Part shown: positions 9,609-19,700 of the stretch, one piece after another | How the letters are laid out: each line of letters opens with the position of its first letter | Numbering within the stretch: position 1 is the stretch's first letter | DNA from: Paramoeba atlantica | Taxonomy: Eukaryota; Discosea | NCBI GenBank assembly: GCA_977017575.1 | Contig: CDRNVI010000090.1 | Coordinates: 62,001 to 126,000, forward strand | Direction: 5' to 3' | DNA length: 64,000 bases | Position numbers and translations under genes: made by a program | The notes under the pieces: model-generated | Told to the model about the DNA's origin: nothing | Seen by the model: the letters and a program-made list of their open reading frames with translations, nothing else | Database searches by the model: none

Positions 9609-11735
9609 ATGGAACGAATCCATCGGCAGATACCAAGTCGGACTGTCGCAATCTATACTACTCAACGGAATGGTTGGGTTGTGGACCCAAGTCTTGCGTT
9701 CAAGGCGTTACATGCTGAGGCCTGTTGGACGGATATCACACCTGCATTCACTGGCAGTCGAAAGGACCTTAGACTCACAAGGGATGGTCCACAGCAACAG
9801 ATGGACTCCCTCCGTTCCTACGGTCAAGCTCAAAGCCTTCTGCACGAAACCTTATACGGGCAGTTGCTCGGGCCGAGGCTGCCACCAGGAGTTACTTTTA
9901 TTGTTGCCCGTGTGGTTCAGTGTAAGGTAAACTTGTCGAAACGAGATATGTCGAGCTTTATTGCCTCGGGCGAGGTGAGCCCTACAAAAAAGTATCTCCA
10001 TGAACTTGACGTGGCTGTGGAACTCGTACCAAATTCAAAGCAGGAATCTGCTTCTCCTCGGCTAAAGAATGCAATAGCTACTTTAGATTTCAGTCAAATG
10101 AAAACAGACTGTGCTCTTTCAGAGTGTATGTCACTTCTGGGCTATGAAAACGTCACTGACACATCTAAGAAGGACGATCTGTGCTTTTCCTTTTGGCCAG
10201 GAAAAATTATTTCCATGATTGGAAGTTTCTATGGAGCCTCGTCCATTCTGGTTCAGCGGTTGATGACAAATTTACTATGCTGTGAAATACTTTCTAACAT
10301 AAAATCAAATGTAGAGTCGCATCCAACCGTTACCGAAAGTTACATTAAAAAGGAAACATGTGACTCGAGAGCCGTCGCAAGTGTAGGTTTTCCTTTGTCA
10401 GATTCACTTTCACAGCGGATCATTATTTGTCAGGGCCCGTTCACTCATCGTGGGAAGGAAATGCTGACTTCTTTGAGCGAATTCATTCGGAATCACTATG
10501 AAGAAGCCTCAAATAGGTTATCTCAATCCTTTCGAGATGAAAAAATTAACACTTTTTCCTCTTCATATCCATTCATGGTCATGTTTTTAGGGCCATTTGT
10601 GCTTCCTCGTTTTGGTTCTCCTGACATCTCCCAACAGCTTACTCCATGTGAGAAGAATGGCTATGAAATTCCTACCCAGGAAACGTACAGCGAGATGTTC
10701 TCCGACTTCTTGGAAAGAATAGAACAGCTATCCAGAGAATGGACTCGACTCGACCAAAAGTTTTGTGAAGTAGCCAGTACACGTGGCTTTCATTTCAAAG
10801 AAGAGAGACCGAACAAACCGTTCTTTCATCGGCATACATTCTTTTTAATTCCCTCTCTTGGGGACAGTAACTCCGATTATGTATTCCCTCAGCGATGCTT
10901 CGAAGAGGTACCTGATTTTGGAATGGACATGCCCACGCCTCACAGACCTATTCAAATGTTGCGCAATCCCTCACTCTTACATTTTGGTGACAACGACGCC
11001 AACGAGAGTGAATATACGAAACTCAAAGAAGCCGCAGCCCCATTTCGTGTTGCAGTCTGTAACATCGACGGTGTACGCGCATTTTCACAGGACATCGTAA
11101 TGGAACAAGATTTAATTCATGCTTTTCAACCGTCTATGAATTCGGAAGCGCACGAAAAAAGTAGGAGCAGGGCACGTGTCGCGCATACGGAGGATACCGC
11201 ATTGTTCCATTCTGCAGCGCAGCAAATTGTTCCGGATTCTGATATACGTAGTGCAGGCAAGACTTTACAGCCGAGGTTGCATAGGGTGGCGCAAGAGATC
11301 CTAGAAAGTGGTCTTCCATATCCAGTCTGGCATCAAGGCACTGATTCCCTTTCTGAGGTACCCCTCGATGTTACTTCTTTGATTTCCAACAGTTTCTTGA
11401 AAAACAGGCGATCCGAAACTAATACCGACGAAAGAGCTTCATTAGAGAATTTAAATGTATCTGAGTCAACACCTTCTCTCTCTTATTTCCATGAGAATGC
11501 TCCAGATATGATTATTTACTCAACCGACGTTAAATCTTTTGCTGTTGAACTGTCTCTTTTTGCGCCACCGACTAAATCCGAAGAAGATCGCAAAACTTTC
11601 TTCCTAGCGTTGAACCGTACTGCATCCAAAACAACCTTTGTCGATATTGAGATCCGAACGGCACTCAACGAAAACAATGTGTCGAAAATCTACTCGCAAA
11701 ATGTGTCATCCGTACAACAATGGCAAATAGGGTAA
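9609..11735 (+). CDS. POLA2: DNA polymerase alpha subunit B
   Basis: A 708-residue protein. The B subunit holds the primase-polymerase alpha complex together and links it to the replisome. Evidence: an OB-fold-like segment (FWPGKIISMIGSFYGASSILV, about residue 193), then the inactive phosphoesterase core with RIIICQGPFTHRGKEML (about 271), YPFMVMFLGPFVLPRFG (about 324), FFLIPSLGDSNSDYVFPQ (about 409) and NIDGVRAFSQDIVME (about 485). These fall in the same order as the POLA2 blocks GPFT, LxLLGPFVD, VPSxRDxxxxxVYPQ and NGVxxGxxSxDIL. The metal ligands of true phosphoesterases are absent, as usual for this subunit. The C-terminal extension shows cleft-type residues but is poorly conserved. Divergent, but the motif order is convincing. 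Confidence 0.8.
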   Translation: MERIHRQIPSRTVAIYTTQRNGWVVDPSLAFKALHAEACWTDITPAFTGSRKDLRLTRDGPQQQMDSLRSYGQAQSLLHETLYGQLLGPRLPPGVTFIVARVVQCKVNLSKRDMSSFIASGEVSPTKKYLHELDVAVELVPNSKQESASPRLKNAIATLDFSQMKTDCALSECMSLLGYENVTDTSKKDDLCFSFWPGKIISMIGSFYGASSILVQRLMTNLLCCEILSNIKSNVESHPTVTESYIKKETCDSRAVASVGFPLSDSLSQRIIICQGPFTHRGKEMLTSLSEFIRNHYEEASNRLSQSFRDEKINTFSSSYPFMVMFLGPFVLPRFGSPDISQQLTPCEKNGYEIPTQETYSEMFSDFLERIEQLSREWTRLDQKFCEVASTRGFHFKEERPNKPFFHRHTFFLIPSLGDSNSDYVFPQRCFEEVPDFGMDMPTPHRPIQMLRNPSLLHFGDNDANESEYTKLKEAAAPFRVAVCNIDGVRAFSQDIVMEQDLIHAFQPSMNSEAHEKSRSRARVAHTEDTALFHSAAQQIVPDSDIRSAGKTLQPRLHRVAQEILESGLPYPVWHQGTDSLSEVPLDVTSLISNSFLKNRRSETNTDERASLENLNVSESTPSLSYFHENAPDMIIYSTDVKSFAVELSLFAPPTKSEEDRKTFFLALNRTASKTTFVDIEIRTALNENNVSKIYSQNVSSVQQWQIG

Positions 11736-12078
11736 CTTGTCATTTGTACCCCTTAGCTACATACAACAAACTGTACTGTTTTATCGTTAGCTCTTTGTGA
11801 GTCGGTTCAAACGAGCTATAAAAATAATATCAATGCATAGACAAGTACATGAATATTTTCCATTCTGTAGGTAACAACCAAACATTTTTAACAGGACTGT
11901 TATTTTATTTCCTTATTCTACATGCGTGTTATCATAGGGCTGTGGTGAGATCCGAATTCATTTTTTACGAAAAATACTTGTAAGGAACAGAGATGACCAA
12001 ATCTCTTCATTCTTAAAAGTCTGCTACCACTAGTGGCGGTGTACAAATGAGAGTTCACATATTTTGCAGCAGGACTCG
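11736..12078. other. Intergenic
   Basis: About 340 bases, AT-rich, with no RNA gene or repeat that I can see. A minus-strand frame here is a shadow of the transporter gene. Confidence 0.5.
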
Positions 12079-13506
12079 ATGAACGTGCGGCAGACCAAAT
12101 CCGAAAAGCGAATTGAAAAACTCGGGGTTCTCTCCGTTTATGCCTTGTGTTTCGCTGGGTACTGGTACGTCGCGGGGCTGGTGCACTACTCGGGATACAT
12201 GGTAAAAGAATTTTTCCCGGAACTATCCCACGCGAAAGTTGGATACTACGCAGGGGCATTGAACGGGGCATTCTATTTAGGCCGATTTCTCAACGGGATT
12301 CCTTTTGGTTACGCCGTAGATGGCTATGGTACTATGCCGCTCATGATTGTGACCTGCTCTACCGGCATCTTGTTTCCGTTTTTGTTTGGGTTGTGCTCTA
12401 ACTACTGGTGGGCGTTAGTTGTTGCCACTCTGTACGGTTTTTGTAACGGCACCACTCTTCTCTCGAAAGTTCGTCTAGCTCACATTTTACCCCCTGAGCG
12501 CACGGTTTATCCCCTCAGTTATATTGGTGGTATTTGGGGAATAGTCAGTGTGCTTTCTCCTGCCCTTGCGGGGCTTTTAAGCTACGGCGCAACAAAGTAT
12601 GCATCACTTGGTCACGCTCTTCCGGGACTCAAATCGTTCCCTTTTCTCCTTCCTAATCTTATTACCTCATTTCTGAATTTATGCGCTCTAGGCATATTTC
12701 TAGTGGAACTTCGGTATCGCAAATTGAGATTAAACATTGTTACGCAAACAGTTCCCCTTGAGAGGGGGGAAATGGATACCACCCTATTGAGTACGGCGTC
12801 CAGCGCCAGTGACACTTCATCATGGACGTGCTTTATGTATTACCTCAAAACAAATGACAACCAATTTGCTCGTGTCACCATTGTGTTTGCGCTCTCAAGT
12901 GGGTTGCGGTGTATCGGCGCAGATGTTTTTCCCCTTCTACTGATGCTTCCCGCCTCTGATGGGGGGTATGGAATGTCCACGGACGGGGTAGGGCTCATGG
13001 GTGCGATACAAGGGGTAATCACCACTATGGCATCGTACGTGTCACCGCTTATCAATGAGCGGTTTGGATACCGCGAGTGCGTCCTCGGGGCAGCCTTAAT
13101 ATCCATTCCGTTTTACGCTATAGTTCCTTTTGTTGTTTATCTGCCACGCTATGCGGATCTTGCTGTGCTCACCCTTGTCATGGGAATCGCAAGGCAAGTA
13201 ATGGGTCAGATAATGTTTAACGCGACGCTTGTGTTGTCCAACTTTTCTGTTCACAAAACATTTCTCGCGCGTGCGTCAGCCTTGACTATTTCGCTACAAA
13301 GCCTTGTGGTATTCATTTTTCCCACCATCGCATGTTCTCTTTTTGCTTGGTCAGCTTCGACGGAAAGAAACGTATGGGCTTGTCCTGTGTCCTTTCCTTG
13401 GAATTTATTAACAGTATACATTTTTTATGCATTAGTTGGATTGATTACTGTTGCTACGACGTGGAAACTTCGCCGCGAAAGAAACATGCCGGTAGATCCC
13501 GATTAA
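12079..13506 (+). CDS. Major facilitator superfamily transporter
   Basis: A 475-residue membrane protein with about twelve hydrophobic segments and a polar central loop (about residues 225-255, rich in Ser/Thr). ATG 12079 is used; an in-frame TTG lies 15 bases upstream. The segment GALNGAFYLGRFLNGIPFG followed by YAVDGYGTMPLM matches MFS helix 2 and motif A (GxxxDxxG) between helices 2 and 3. GFCNGTTLLSKVRLA and the run from SYIGGIWGIVSVLSPALAG resemble the ZIFL/tetracycline-resistance-like branch. The substrate cannot be read from sequence; proton-driven export or uptake of a small solute is typical. The gene is GC-richer than its neighbours. Confidence 0.85.
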   Translation: MNVRQTKSEKRIEKLGVLSVYALCFAGYWYVAGLVHYSGYMVKEFFPELSHAKVGYYAGALNGAFYLGRFLNGIPFGYAVDGYGTMPLMIVTCSTGILFPFLFGLCSNYWWALVVATLYGFCNGTTLLSKVRLAHILPPERTVYPLSYIGGIWGIVSVLSPALAGLLSYGATKYASLGHALPGLKSFPFLLPNLITSFLNLCALGIFLVELRYRKLRLNIVTQTVPLERGEMDTTLLSTASSASDTSSWTCFMYYLKTNDNQFARVTIVFALSSGLRCIGADVFPLLLMLPASDGGYGMSTDGVGLMGAIQGVITTMASYVSPLINERFGYRECVLGAALISIPFYAIVPFVVYLPRYADLAVLTLVMGIARQVMGQIMFNATLVLSNFSVHKTFLARASALTISLQSLVVFIFPTIACSLFAWSASTERNVWACPVSFPWNLLTVYIFYALVGLITVATTWKLRRERNMPVDPD

Positions 13507-13836
13507 CTGTTTATCCTTCAAAAGATTCACTGTCAAGAAGTTCCGTGCATCTCAGACCAACATCATGTTTTATTGTTAGCGTCTTTCCTTGGATACGGGG
13601 TTCTGTAAAAACGTGTTACAATGAACGTGTTGCCAAAAATGTGATCGAGTGAGATAAGCGTCTGCATTCAACTCTATAAAAGCACTAGTTTTTGCATTTT
13701 ACAATTTTAATTATTTTAAAAAAAACTTTAACGATAAACAAAACTTTAACGATAAAGATCAATTATTTTACAATTTTTGCAAGAAAGTGAAATCACTGGT
13801 TGTGCCAACTGAAATTTCTAACTTTGATATTCCTTT
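13507..13836. other. Intergenic with an 18-bp direct repeat
   Basis: About 330 bases. The 16-base segment AAACTTTAACGATAAA occurs at 13723-13738 and again at 13741-13756. The rest is AT-rich, with no other signal. Confidence 0.6.
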
Positions 13837-15459
13837 ATGAATGAGAATGTCACGGGAATAAGAAGAATCAAAGTTGTGCTCAACAGCACGCCGACCTCCA
13901 ATGTCGGAGAAGAAGGCTTTAGTCAAGTAACAGAACATGAATACTCGGAAGAACGAATAAAATCCTCTTTTCTGCCCATTGAAAACTCGACCATACTTGA
14001 GAATATTGAGTCACATTCAACTTCTATTGCCTTCACATCTGTTGAAAGCCTCGAAAATGCGAACGTTTCCGAAATACAAGCAAGTCAAAATGAAAGCTTC
14101 GCTCTTGCGAATGAGGAGGAAAACATTATACAGCTGTTCAAACCTAATGAAAGACGTCACAAGTCGAAAAAGGATAGAAAACAAGGGAAGGACAAAAAGC
14201 GGCGAAAGCGCAGTGACAGAAATGAAGAAAACAAAAGGGAGAACAAGCGGAAAAGAAAAAAGCGCGAAAAGAGACAACGAAAACATAAGAAAAAGAAGTT
14301 ACAAAGTGAATCTCAGCAGACGAACATGAGAGTCGGTGGAGACCACGAAGTTGATAAAAATCTAGATGAAGAACAGAATAGCGATACTCTAGATTCTAAA
14401 TTAGTACATGGAAATGTACGAGTCAAGGCTTCGATATTTGCCGAAGGAGAGCGAACAAGGAAAAAAGCAACACCTGAAGTAGATTCTCATTTCAATACAG
14501 GAAAGCCTGATTTGCGCCTTCAAACACCAAAATGGTTTGACGCGGTGACTAAAATTTCGCGTGGGAAAAGAAGGATGACTCAACCCGAGAGAGAGGTCAA
14601 ATGCATAGAGCTTGTGGACAGCATGAGGAGAGCTCGAGAGGTGGAGAATACTACAGAACTCCAAACTGTAAGCAATCAGTGGGGAGCATCCCCCAGTCCG
14701 AGCATAATATCCTACAAAGTTCAATTTCTGCCGCAACTTCGACCAATTTTGTCACAGCAATCTTCTTTGACCTGTCTTTTGCGTCATGGATTTCTTCAAG
14801 AGGTTGGTAACTGGCTTCGTCCCATAGCTCATGGTTCTCTTCCTCCTTTTGAGGTTCGCGCTGAACTTATCAGATTTCTTTCCGATATTCCCTGCGTCGG
14901 GGAAAAGAAACGAATTCGACGAGATACTTCAATTTCTCGGCGCTCGGACGTGGTCGAAGACGAATGGGCCGGACTTACAAAAGAGCAGTTATTAGCATCC
15001 GGTGATTTGGGTAGTATACTCCAATACTACGCCGAGCTTTCAACGGAGAGCACTGAGAATCGCAAGATTGCAATGATCTTGTGCGATCGCTGGGCTCGAG
15101 CACTTACGTTTGATGAAAGGGAACTGGAATCCGCATCTGAGGATGAACAGCAGGGCGGCTCGAAAGTTCTTTCAACGGCTCATGAGGCGCAGACACGCGC
15201 ATCACGGTATCATCCGGTGCCTCGATGTATTGATGAGAGAGAAGTCGATTTGCAGGATCCAGACATGTGGTACAGGGGGCGATACGTTCTCTTAGGGCCT
15301 CCCCCAGAGATTGACTGTAATCGTCAACCAGCGTGTGAAGATGAGCCGAAAGAAACTTTGAGATCTAAGGCCGCTGAGGTAATGGAAAGAAAGTACAAAA
15401 TGACTTCGAAGAGGCATGCTGTAAAAATTCAACGCTTTGAAACTGTTTCTATTACGTAA
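13837..15459 (+). CDS. IWS1: Transcription elongation factor IWS1/SPN1 homolog
   Basis: A 540-residue protein. IWS1/Spn1 binds Spt6 and RNA polymerase II during elongation and mRNA export. The N-terminal 270 residues are low-complexity, with a strongly basic patch near residues 105-155 (KRRKRSDRNEENKRENKRKRKKREKR region, read in pieces). The conserved part, about residues 290-420, is the TFIIS N-terminal-type (LW) domain: LRHGFLQEVGNWLRPIAHG, SLPPFEVRAELIRFLSDIP and NRKIAMILCDRWARALTFDE, matching the family blocks GxLxAIxxWLxPLPDGSLP, IRxxLLxxLxxLP and GKLxNxWSRPIF. The short basic C-terminus is also typical. The start ATG at 13837 is the first in frame. Confidence 0.85.
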   Translation: MNENVTGIRRIKVVLNSTPTSNVGEEGFSQVTEHEYSEERIKSSFLPIENSTILENIESHSTSIAFTSVESLENANVSEIQASQNESFALANEEENIIQLFKPNERRHKSKKDRKQGKDKKRRKRSDRNEENKRENKRKRKKREKRQRKHKKKKLQSESQQTNMRVGGDHEVDKNLDEEQNSDTLDSKLVHGNVRVKASIFAEGERTRKKATPEVDSHFNTGKPDLRLQTPKWFDAVTKISRGKRRMTQPEREVKCIELVDSMRRAREVENTTELQTVSNQWGASPSPSIISYKVQFLPQLRPILSQQSSLTCLLRHGFLQEVGNWLRPIAHGSLPPFEVRAELIRFLSDIPCVGEKKRIRRDTSISRRSDVVEDEWAGLTKEQLLASGDLGSILQYYAELSTESTENRKIAMILCDRWARALTFDERELESASEDEQQGGSKVLSTAHEAQTRASRYHPVPRCIDEREVDLQDPDMWYRGRYVLLGPPPEIDCNRQPACEDEPKETLRSKAAEVMERKYKMTSKRHAVKIQRFETVSIT

Positions 15460-15570
15460 ACATGAATAGTTGGCATTGACTACCGGAACAGAAAGTTGTT
15501 CCACCCCTTTGCGTTTTTATTTCGGGCTGCCGAAGCGCAGTCTTGGTATATCCATAAGCGTCTAAATCTA

Positions 15571-15622
15571 CTACCGTATACCCCCCCCCCCAGTAAGAGA
15601 GTGGGTTTTGGGTCAAAATGAT
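15571..15622 (+). repeat. Solo end of the TACCGTATAC element
   Basis: TACCGTATA, a run of C, AGTAAGAGA and TGGGTTTTGGGTC match, in inverted orientation, the right end of the element at 28143-28440. No partner end is visible nearby. Confidence 0.7.
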
Positions 15623-15705
15623 CAAGTTGTTCAATGATGCATGTAAATTTATAAAATTTATATATTATGAACTACTCAAATTTCATTTACTTTATTTTCA
15701 TATCG

Positions 15706-16242
15706 ATGTCCGTTCAAGTGCTCAAGAAAAGCTCTCATAAGGGTCCACGTCAGAGATTTCTAAACCAAACCGCTTTCGATCCAAATCGTCATCGGAAATC
15801 GGATGCAATTCGGTTTAGTCCTGAAGAAGCCACCGTGCAATGTTGTTTGCGCTGTTCTGAATGCATCGCATGGAAAATTAAGTACGGAAAATACAAACCT
15901 CTCAAAGAATATGCGCACTGCCGAAGGTGTAAACAACGCACCATCAGCCATGCCTATCACAACATTTGCTTGCCATGCACGGGAACTCTTCGGTGCTGCG
16001 CTAAGTGTGAGAAGGAAATACGTTTATCCAACGCTGCATCTCACGCAGCATACGAAGTGCCTTGCATAGGAAATGAAAGTACGGTTCGTGAAGCACGAAA
16101 TGAGATGACGGCAATGCAAGCAACGAAAGACCCCAATGAGAACTCAAGATTAGCCTGTAAAGAATCTATATACCACGTTATGGTTCCTGGACAATATTCG
16201 AATTTTCTTGATAGGGGTATTGATGAAGATATTGAGCTTTGA
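15706..16242 (+). CDS. C9orf85-like (DUF2039) cysteine-rich protein
   Basis: A 178-residue protein from ATG 15706; another in-frame ATG at 15667 would add 13 hydrophobic residues that the family lacks. It begins basic (KKSSHKGPRQRFLNQTAF), as in the KGxxRxRxQKHQNxxxF start of C9orf85. It then carries CxxC pairs: CCLRCSECIAWKIKYGKYKPL, CRRCKQRTISHAYHNICLPC and CCAKCEKEI. The order and spacing (CxxCxxxxxWKxKYxKYKPL, CxxCxxxxVxxxYHxxCxxC, CAKC) match this small conserved eukaryotic family, which probably binds zinc. Its cellular role is not established. The C-terminal 50 residues are specific to this organism. Confidence 0.8.
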   Translation: MSVQVLKKSSHKGPRQRFLNQTAFDPNRHRKSDAIRFSPEEATVQCCLRCSECIAWKIKYGKYKPLKEYAHCRRCKQRTISHAYHNICLPCTGTLRCCAKCEKEIRLSNAASHAAYEVPCIGNESTVREARNEMTAMQATKDPNENSRLACKESIYHVMVPGQYSNFLDRGIDEDIEL

Positions 16243-16723
16243 ATTTTAAGACGATGTGGGCTACATGTATGAACAGGTATGGCTACAGGTATGAACCTGG
16301 TTGTGGTGTAAGAATGTTGCTGGGTTCTGTCATGGGTTTTCTTAGAGCGTGAATCGGCGTGACATAAAATCGTCTGCAGCAACTTCATTTGGCTGGGACG
16401 ACACCATGATTTCGTTCACTCAATCTTGTGAACTCAAGAGCATGGGAGAGCACTTTCGGGAAAGTAGCGTCCTTTGACTTCTTTAACTGAGGACTTTACA
16501 CACATACACCTGTACCTTAGTAATACTTTTAGTAAAAGTAAAAGAGTTTATTAAGCATGTTTTATGCTTCCCAAGTAATTTTTATGATTGTCGTAGTAAT
16601 TTTTATTAATGAATTGAAATTGGAAAGTCGAAGCTATTAACCCCGTCTCATTCGAAAATATACTTGTTAAGCGCCTTTCATTACACGAATTACTTTCAAA
16701 ATTCGAAAACTTAAGTCTTACAC
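16243..16723. other. Intergenic
   Basis: About 480 bases. A short internal repeat (variants of GGTATGAAC at 16265-16300) is visible. I see no RNA gene. Confidence 0.5.
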
Positions 16724-19700
16724 ATGGAGCGCACTCGAAAACACTGCAGATTGATTCCATACGAGAAATATCTTCAGAAACCGTTTTTGGAAACATCACG
16801 TCCCGCGTGGATGTCAAGAAGCTTTCCAACGGGGGATCGAAAAAGAGCAATTAATCCAAGAAACAGAGGAAATAAGGCTCACGAGGCCGTGGCTCCTGAT
16901 CAAGACGCTTCTAAGAATTTTCTGCTGCGGGAAGGAACTGCACATAGTCATTACAATCGTTTGATTGGCGTTCCAAGTTCGAAGTCAGACTGGGAAAACA
17001 GTTACCGACGATGTGGATTTAGTGAGTACAATCCGTGGGAGAGGGAAAACCCATTTTTATATAGAGGCTTGTTACCTCCTGCAGCTATTCACATCGCGGA
17101 TGAAAGACATTGGGCTTGCCGACTGTACCCTAAGTCACGCAGCTCTCCAACTGTGACACATGAGTCATCAAATGTATTGGAGCACACGAAGTACTGGTGG
17201 AAAAAACTGGATTTTTTAGTCAAGAGACACTATGATGGCGTAGGAGAAATTAAAATCATACCAAATTCCACAGACCCGGAGTACTTTACATCCGAAGGTC
17301 TTCATGAACCCGGTGCTGGGAAAAAGTACCGAGAGGTTAGGGTCGTATCACAGTTTTTCATGGAATTTGATGAGGCGATGGGAACGAAATATCACGATAC
17401 CTACCTTTTGAATTCGTTTCTGAAAGAAAGGCCCAAATCTTTGGAGGATATATTCTCTGTTTTCATAGAAATGGAAGCCAATCGTGTGCATCCAGAGTAC
17501 TGTCCCCGATGTAGTCTTCCGTACGCGACAACACGATACTGCGCGCAAGGCGTACCATGGTCTCCGCTGCACGCATTTCAAGGAGTATGGGATCCTCATA
17601 AATCCTGGTCAAAAGAGTGGTACGATCTGGTTGCCAATAGGGGCGAGGCGCTGTTTGTTAAGGCTACAGAACATACTGTCTTTGGAACTGCACAACATAC
17701 CCAGCGTCAAGTCGAAGCACTCATGCGGATTTATCGGGTAACTCATCAGCGGGGACGAGCGAACAGTTTTCTTATAAACATCAGAGCCTCCGCGGAATAC
17801 GCCTCAGGTGTGGTGAAAGAATCCGCAAATTTAATGAAGCTGTACAATGAAATATTGGACGAAACAAATCATCCTATTCTATTGACCAATATGCGGAGTC
17901 AAGGTCTCAAAGAAGGGTTACGAAATCCGTATTTGGGAATCGGCACGCAGCTTGTTCCTCAAAGTGTTAAACAACTTCGAATAGATTTGGAACTCGATCG
18001 ATTTCGACGTGAACAACGTGAGGAAGGGGTTGTGCGCGTTCCGCCAAAGGGTTGGAATCTATGCATGAAGGATCTAGTGGAATACAAGCTTAGTGCAACA
18101 CAGACTTCTATGGGACGTCGAGTAACAAACTGGAGAGAAGTGAAGAGGGGGTTAGAGAAGTCTTTCATGCATTCCCGAAGACTTCCTAAAGAGTGCTACA
18201 TTGATACACATGCCAAAGATTCGCTGAAAATGTTGCGAGAACTTGAATACTACACACTGCTTGAGCAAAAACTATTAAACACTAATGACCTGCAGATCAT
18301 GACTTTCGAAGAAGAAAAAATACGTCTCCGATTAAAACAACCCTTCTATTTCCCTGACAATTCTTGCTATAGGTGGTATGAAATAGATGATGGAGAGATA
18401 ACAGAAATGAAGAAGAATTTGTTAACAAATTTCACTCTTCCACTTTCTCACGGAAGCAAGTTGCAAGTTCAAGTCAGAACATGGGATAATCCCAACAAGA
18501 TAGGTTTTCAATCTAGATTAGTTGATGTAACGCCAGAAACTTGTCAAACATTTGGATATCAATACGGTGCTCAGTTTGAAGTCCTAGAATCTTGTTCCTT
18601 CGCAACGTGTGCTGGCGTTGATGCTGATTCATTCCAATTATTAGCCGTTACAGACGAAGGGGACGTCGTTGAGATGGGAAGGACTTGTACAGAAGTTGAA
18701 GACTATGTGAAAAGAAATCAATGGAAAGCGTTGAATGAGGAAAACACAATAGAAATAATTGAAAAGGAGAAAAATTCAATAGATGAATTTTTCTGCGTCC
18801 TTGTAGGGATTCGGCGGGGCTCTTTTTGGGTGCAGACGTTTCCCGAATGTGGGGTAGCGATTCGTTTGGATGTGCAAAATCTGTCTGACGTTAAATGCAT
18901 AGGAAAAGACCAGGTCAGAGAGCCATATTCATGGAAAATTCCGTTTCGAAACGATGAATTTCGTAGAAAATTGAAACAAGCAATAGAGGCTCCATGGAAT
19001 GAGCAGCCGGTGGCTCCTTTGATACCTGATCGAATGACTCCTAAACGAATGATCTTTGGGTACACGCAACACATAGCGAACGATGATTTTGTAACTAGCG
19101 AGTATACACAACGTTTGCAGTCTAAACAATTCCACACAAAACCGAATCAGTTCCAGGTATTGCCGGAGAGCTATGAAGCGGCACCGGCGCTCTCAGGAAA
19201 AACCGGATCCATATACACTCATGGTCTTCCGACTGTGGATCGAAAGGAGCTAACCCACGGATGGAACAAGGTCAATATGATTTCTGACGAAGAGGTGGCG
19301 GAAGTAGAGCAAGCGATCCGGGATATCAGCGGCACTCGTCCTGGAAATTACTACAAAAAGTTTTCAGAATTGGAAAAGTTTAAGCTGAATGAGAACTGGT
19401 GGAACGTGCGCCCGTATTGGACGTACCACAACTTAATGGAACGTTCAAAACACGTGAGCGAACGTTGCTTACTTCAACCGCATAAGCTTCCTTTTGAAGG
19501 AAAGATCCCCCTATTGGGAAGCGTAGGAGGAATAGGCGATCGTTTTCAGTACGTTATGAATCAAGTGAGCAAGGGGTTTGGTATTGGTCCTACAGGACAT
19601 TCACCTGACGCTTGGGCAGCTCCTAAAGATACTCTTGGCTTCGAAACAGAGCGTAGCGAAAGATTAAATAGTTCTTCAGCTCTTTTACGTCTCTTCCGTG